Source: Lysobacterales bacterium 63-13 (GTDB lineage Bacteria; Pseudomonadota; Gammaproteobacteria; Xanthomonadales; Rhodanobacteraceae). From it: 36,201 nt of DNA. The stretch is taken from positions 1 to 36,201 of the forward strand of contig MKWR01000003.1 of the NCBI GenBank assembly GCA_001899855.1, given 5' to 3'. A model generated the notes under the pieces. The model made no database searches. It was not told the origin of the DNA and saw nothing but the letters and a program-made list of their open reading frames with translations. The translations under genes were made by a program, and so were the position numbers. Positions 33,869 to 36,201 of this stretch are shown one piece after another (within the stretch, counting starts at the first letter, position 1; each line of letters starts with the position of its first letter).

Positions 33869-34942
33869 ATGGACGCGTTCGCCAGACATCTGCTCGGCTG
33901 GTTCGACCGGCACGGGCGGCAAAACCTGCCTTGGCAGCATCCACGCACTCCGTACCGGGTCTGGCTCAGCGAGATCATGCTGCAGCAGACCCAGGTGCGC
34001 ACGGTGATTCCTTATTTCGAGCGCTTCGTGTACGCGCTGCCGAGCCTGGGCGAGCTTGCCGCGGCGTCCGAGGATCGCGTGCTGGCCTTGTGGTCGGGGC
34101 TTGGCTACTACAGCCGCGCACGCAACCTGCATCGTTGCGCGCGGCTGTGCGTCGCCCGCCATGCCGGCGAATTGCCCGAGTCAATCGAAATGCTTGCGGC
34201 CTTGCCCGGCATTGGCCGTTCGACCGCCGCGGCCATCCTCGCCCAGGCGCACGCGCAACCCCTGGCCATCCTCGATGGCAATGTGCGGCGCGTGCTGGCG
34301 CGCTTCCATGGCGTGCACGGCTGGCCGGGCAGCAGCGCCGTGCAGAAGCAGTTGTGGCAACTGGCCGAAGCGCATACGCCGCGCTCGCGTGTCGCCGACT
34401 ACACCCAGGCAATCATGGATCTTGGTGCGCTGGCGTGCACGCGCAGCAAGCCGCGATGCGCTGCATGTCCGTTGCGCGGTGATTGCATTGCCTTGCGCGA
34501 CGGCCTGACAAGCGTGTTGCCGCAGGCGAAACCGGCAAGGCAGGTTCCGCTGCGCACGACGACCATGTTGATCGCCCGTGACGGCGAGGGCCGCACCCTC
34601 CTCGAACGGCGGCCGCCGGTCGGAGTCTGGGCACGTCTCTGGAGCCTTCCCGAAGGCATCGATGTCGAGCAGGCCAGGCTTGCCATTCCCGCGCTGCGGA
34701 ACAACCAGGCGGCGTCGATTCGCGTGCTGCCCGAACTGCTGCATCGCTTCAGTCATTTCCAGTTGCGCATTACCCCGGTCTTGCTCGAAGTCTCCAGCGC
34801 GGCAGAGCGGGTTGCGGATGATGCCGAGCAAGGCTGGTTCCTTCCCGGAGAACTCGGCGAACTTGGCCTGCCCGCACCAGTGCGTAAACTGTTGGGCATT
34901 CTTCTTGAGGAATCCAAACCATGCGTACCGTCCACTGCGTGA
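33869..34942 (+). CDS. mutY: A/G-specific adenine glycosylase
   Basis: MutY removes adenine mispaired with 8-oxoguanine. The 357-residue protein has the catalytic E35 ([10 protein letters not shown]) and D136 (LDGNVRRV), the helix-hairpin-helix [12 protein letters not shown], the 4Fe-4S cysteines C190, C197, C200 and C206, and a C-terminal NUDIX-like domain that recognises 8-oxoG. AGGAA lies six bases upstream. It follows ftsY by 17 bp and its end overlaps yggX by 22 bp, so all three may share a transcript. Confidence 0.97.
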   Translation: MDAFARHLLGWFDRHGRQNLPWQHPRTPYRVWLSEIMLQQTQVRTVIPYFERFVYALPSLGELAAASEDRVLALWSGLGYYSRARNLHRCARLCVARHAGELPESIEMLAALPGIGRSTAAAILAQAHAQPLAILDGNVRRVLARFHGVHGWPGSSAVQKQLWQLAEAHTPRSRVADYTQAIMDLGALACTRSKPRCAACPLRGDCIALRDGLTSVLPQAKPARQVPLRTTTMLIARDGEGRTLLERRPPVGVWARLWSLPEGIDVEQARLAIPALRNNQAASIRVLPELLHRFSHFQLRITPVLLEVSSAAERVADDAEQGWFLPGELGELGLPAPVRKLLGILLEESKPCVPSTA

Positions 34943-35190
34943 AACTCGGCTTTGAAGCCGAAGGCCTCGCCTTTGCGCCCTGGCCCGGCGAACTTGGCAA
35001 GCGCATCTACGAAAACGTGTCGAAAAAGGCCTGGGCCGAATGGATGGCGCATCAGACCATGCTCATCAACGAAAACCGCCTGAATCCCCTGGATGCATCG
35101 ACGCGCAGTTTCCTTTCCGCTGAAATGGAAAAGTATTTCTTTGGCGAGGGTTCGTCGGCACCGCCCGGATTCATCGCTCCGTCGTCCTGA
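34921..35190 (+). CDS. yggX: YggX-type Fe(2+)-trafficking, oxidative damage protection protein
   Basis: The 89-residue protein reads [16 protein letters not shown] and then [17 protein letters not shown] and [13 protein letters not shown], the YggX signature. YggX protects iron-sulfur proteins from oxidants and may handle iron. It overlaps mutY by 22 bases in another frame, the conserved mutY-yggX pairing of gammaproteobacteria, consistent with coupling between Fe-S enzyme MutY and its protector. Confidence 0.97.
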   Translation: MRTVHCVKLGFEAEGLAFAPWPGELGKRIYENVSKKAWAEWMAHQTMLINENRLNPLDASTRSFLSAEMEKYFFGEGSSAPPGFIAPSS

Positions 35191-35194
35191 GTCG

Positions 35195-35235
35195 GCCATC
35201 CTCGGCAGGATGTGGCATCAAGCATGATGCTTTTC
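35195..35235 (+). terminator. Possible terminator after yggX
   Basis: A 6-bp stem CATCCT (35197-35202) with AGGATG (35207-35212) is followed by a near-palindrome AAGCAT-G-ATGCTT (35220-35232) that runs into TTTT. Neither hairpin alone is ideal (the second loop is too tight unless the stem frays), but the position and the T-run suit termination of the ftsY-mutY-yggX run. Confidence 0.4.
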
Positions 35236-35249
35236 TCATTGATTGTTCA

Positions 35250-35340
35250 CGCTCCTTCGGAGCGCAGGAACCAGGGCATCGCGACCAATAGGGAGTCCCC
35301 TGCTCGGGACGGCTGAAGCCGCCTTCTGCAAGGACATGCG
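35250..35340. repeat. REP-like repeat region
   Basis: CGCTCC-TTC-GGAGCG forms a perfect 6-bp hairpin at 35250-35264. At 35310-35322, CGGCTGAAGCCGC repeats exactly the 13-bp core of the palindrome at 20275-20298, with similar flanks (GGGAC before, CTTCTGC after). The rest of 35191-35425 shows no gene: open frames crossing it lack motifs and start signals. Confidence 0.55.
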
Positions 35341-35425
35341 CCGGAAAATGCAGGGATGTCGTGCGAACAAGGGTCGTCGCTTCCACGAACTGCAAGTCCT
35401 GTCGAATGGAAGTGCGAGAGAACGC

Positions 35426-35956
35426 CTACAACTGGATCTCGATGCCGAGTTTGGCGGCAGCGTCGCGATAACTGTGCAGGATGCGCTCGCCGCGGCAGCA
35501 AAGGGTCACCTTGAACCTGGCGTGGGCGGGTTTGCCGATTTCGCCGAGGGCGATCATTGCGGCCTTTTCGGGCGGGTAGCCGAATACGCCGCAACTGATT
35601 GCCGGGAAGGCAATTGAATCCAGCGACTGCGCCGTGGCAATGGCCAGCACGTTGCGATAGCAGGCCGCCAGCAATGCCGGCTCGCCATCCTCGCCGCCTT
35701 CCCAGACTGGCCCAACGGTGTGGATGATGAAGCGCGCGGGCAGGGCAAATCCCCCGGTCAGGCGTGCTTCGCCAGTCGGGCAACGCACACCGGGTCGCAG
35801 CAGGGGCAGGGCACGGCAGGCGGCGAGCAGGCCCGGGCCGGCGGCACGATGGATGGCACCGTCGACACCGCCGCCACCAAGCAGGGTCTCGTTGGCGGCG
35901 TTGACGATGGCGTCGACGCGGAGCTCGGTGATATTGCAGTCAAGGATGCGGATCAT
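35426..35956 (-). CDS. Macro-domain protein, O-acetyl-ADP-ribose deacetylase-like
   Basis: The 176-residue protein is a single macro domain: [27 protein letters not shown] (about 14-40), then the second loop [14 protein letters not shown] (about 123-136). The first loop [18 protein letters not shown] is the YmdB/MacroD-type signature for hydrolysing O-acetyl-ADP-ribose or ADP-ribosyl carboxylates. It is cytosolic. It is monocistronic as far as can be seen, separated from yggX by 235 bp of repeats and convergent with it. Confidence 0.93.
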   Translation of the reverse strand: MIRILDCNITELRVDAIVNAANETLLGGGGVDGAIHRAAGPGLLAACRALPLLRPGVRCPTGEARLTGGFALPARFIIHTVGPVWEGGEDGEPALLAACYRNVLAIATAQSLDSIAFPAISCGVFGYPPEKAAMIALGEIGKPAHARFKVTLCCRGERILHSYRDAAAKLGIEIQL

Positions 35957-36026
35957 CGCGGCGAGGGTTCCCCGGCTTGCCCGGGTTCAAGTCTAGGGCA
36001 ACGCTGATCAAGTGGCGCAACCGTCA

Positions 36027-36124
36027 TGGCGTTCGGAAGGTTCGCCACGCGTGCTGCGTGGCGCAGCGAAGGCTGGTTGCCTTGGCAAGCCGCGCGGTGC
36101 GCGTGGCGGACCTTCCGAGAGCCA
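36027..36124. repeat. Large imperfect palindrome with internal hairpins
   Basis: Arms 36033-36051 and 36100-36118 pair over 19 bp with a single G-T position, and TGGC (36027-36030) pairs with GCCA (36121-36124) across a two-base mismatch. Inside, GCTGCG-TGG-CGCAGC (36053-36067) makes a further hairpin and TTGCC-TT-GGCAA (36077-36088) another. The element is about 98 bp. It looks like a palindromic repeat or small MITE-type element, or a structured RNA; no gene lies across it. The rest of 35957-36201 shows nothing recognisable. Confidence 0.65.
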
Positions 36125-36201
36125 CCGTTTTAGATATGAATCAATGGGTTCGGCGACACCTGTCTGCGCGCGGATCTTTGTTGCGCTGCCTTGAAGGACG
36201 G

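Noticed and set aside
36012..36194. Small plus-strand frame over the terminal palindrome
   Set aside because: It simply reads through the inverted repeat and has no start signal or motif.

Overview
The window looks like a chromosomal segment of a high-GC gammaproteobacterium of the order Xanthomonadales (Lysobacterales), most probably near Rhodanobacteraceae. This rests on the housekeeping gene order (murJ-ribF-ileS, rplU-rpmA-obgE beside rpsT, rsmD-coaD, mutY-yggX) and on the kind of short intergenic repeats. The genus is an inference; no rRNA gene is present.

Layout. (1) 1-5654 is the accessory part. What looks like the end of an IS21-type insertion sequence runs straight into a large RecD-like helicase with a C-terminal PD-(D/E)XK-like domain. 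That gene directly abuts a second helicase, a RelE/ParE-like domain fused to a UvrD-type motor. The pair has the form of an anti-phage or mobile-element defence operon, and the first gene may have lost its native 5' end to the IS. (2) 5710-7610 holds an HD-family (MESH1-like) hydrolase, tRNA-Phe with a clear promoter, and a small exported DUF6491-type protein. (3) 7664-12731 holds dxs, a GNAT-nitrilase fusion, an ion-channel-like protein and an HNH endonuclease. (4) 13069-21002 is a housekeeping block: murJ, ribF and ileS on the minus strand, rpsT on the plus strand with a UUG start, and obgE, rpmA and rplU on the minus strand, with good promoters and terminators. (5) 21224-23973 holds corC overlapping a DUF4105/Lnb-domain membrane protein, then a FrnE-like thiol oxidoreductase. 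(6) 24178-26296 holds a divergent pair, a periplasmic beta-propeller protein and a NUDIX hydrolase. (7) 26351-32572 is a long minus-strand run read as rsmD, coaD, a lipoprotein, a ferredoxin, ggt, an MBL hydrolase, a DUF4920 protein, a short TMEM43-like protein and a MAPEG protein. (8) 32637-35190 reads ftsY, mutY, yggX. (9) 35191-36201 holds repeats, a macro-domain deacetylase and a large imperfect palindrome.

The most interesting signals are the two-helicase operon with its IS junction, the Lnb-domain gene sitting where lnt follows corC in E. coli, the palindrome at 36027-36124, and the divergent rsmD/ftsY starts that can share a single CATG. Most of the rest is ordinary housekeeping sequence. 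All assignments come from reading motifs and gene order; no database search was possible.
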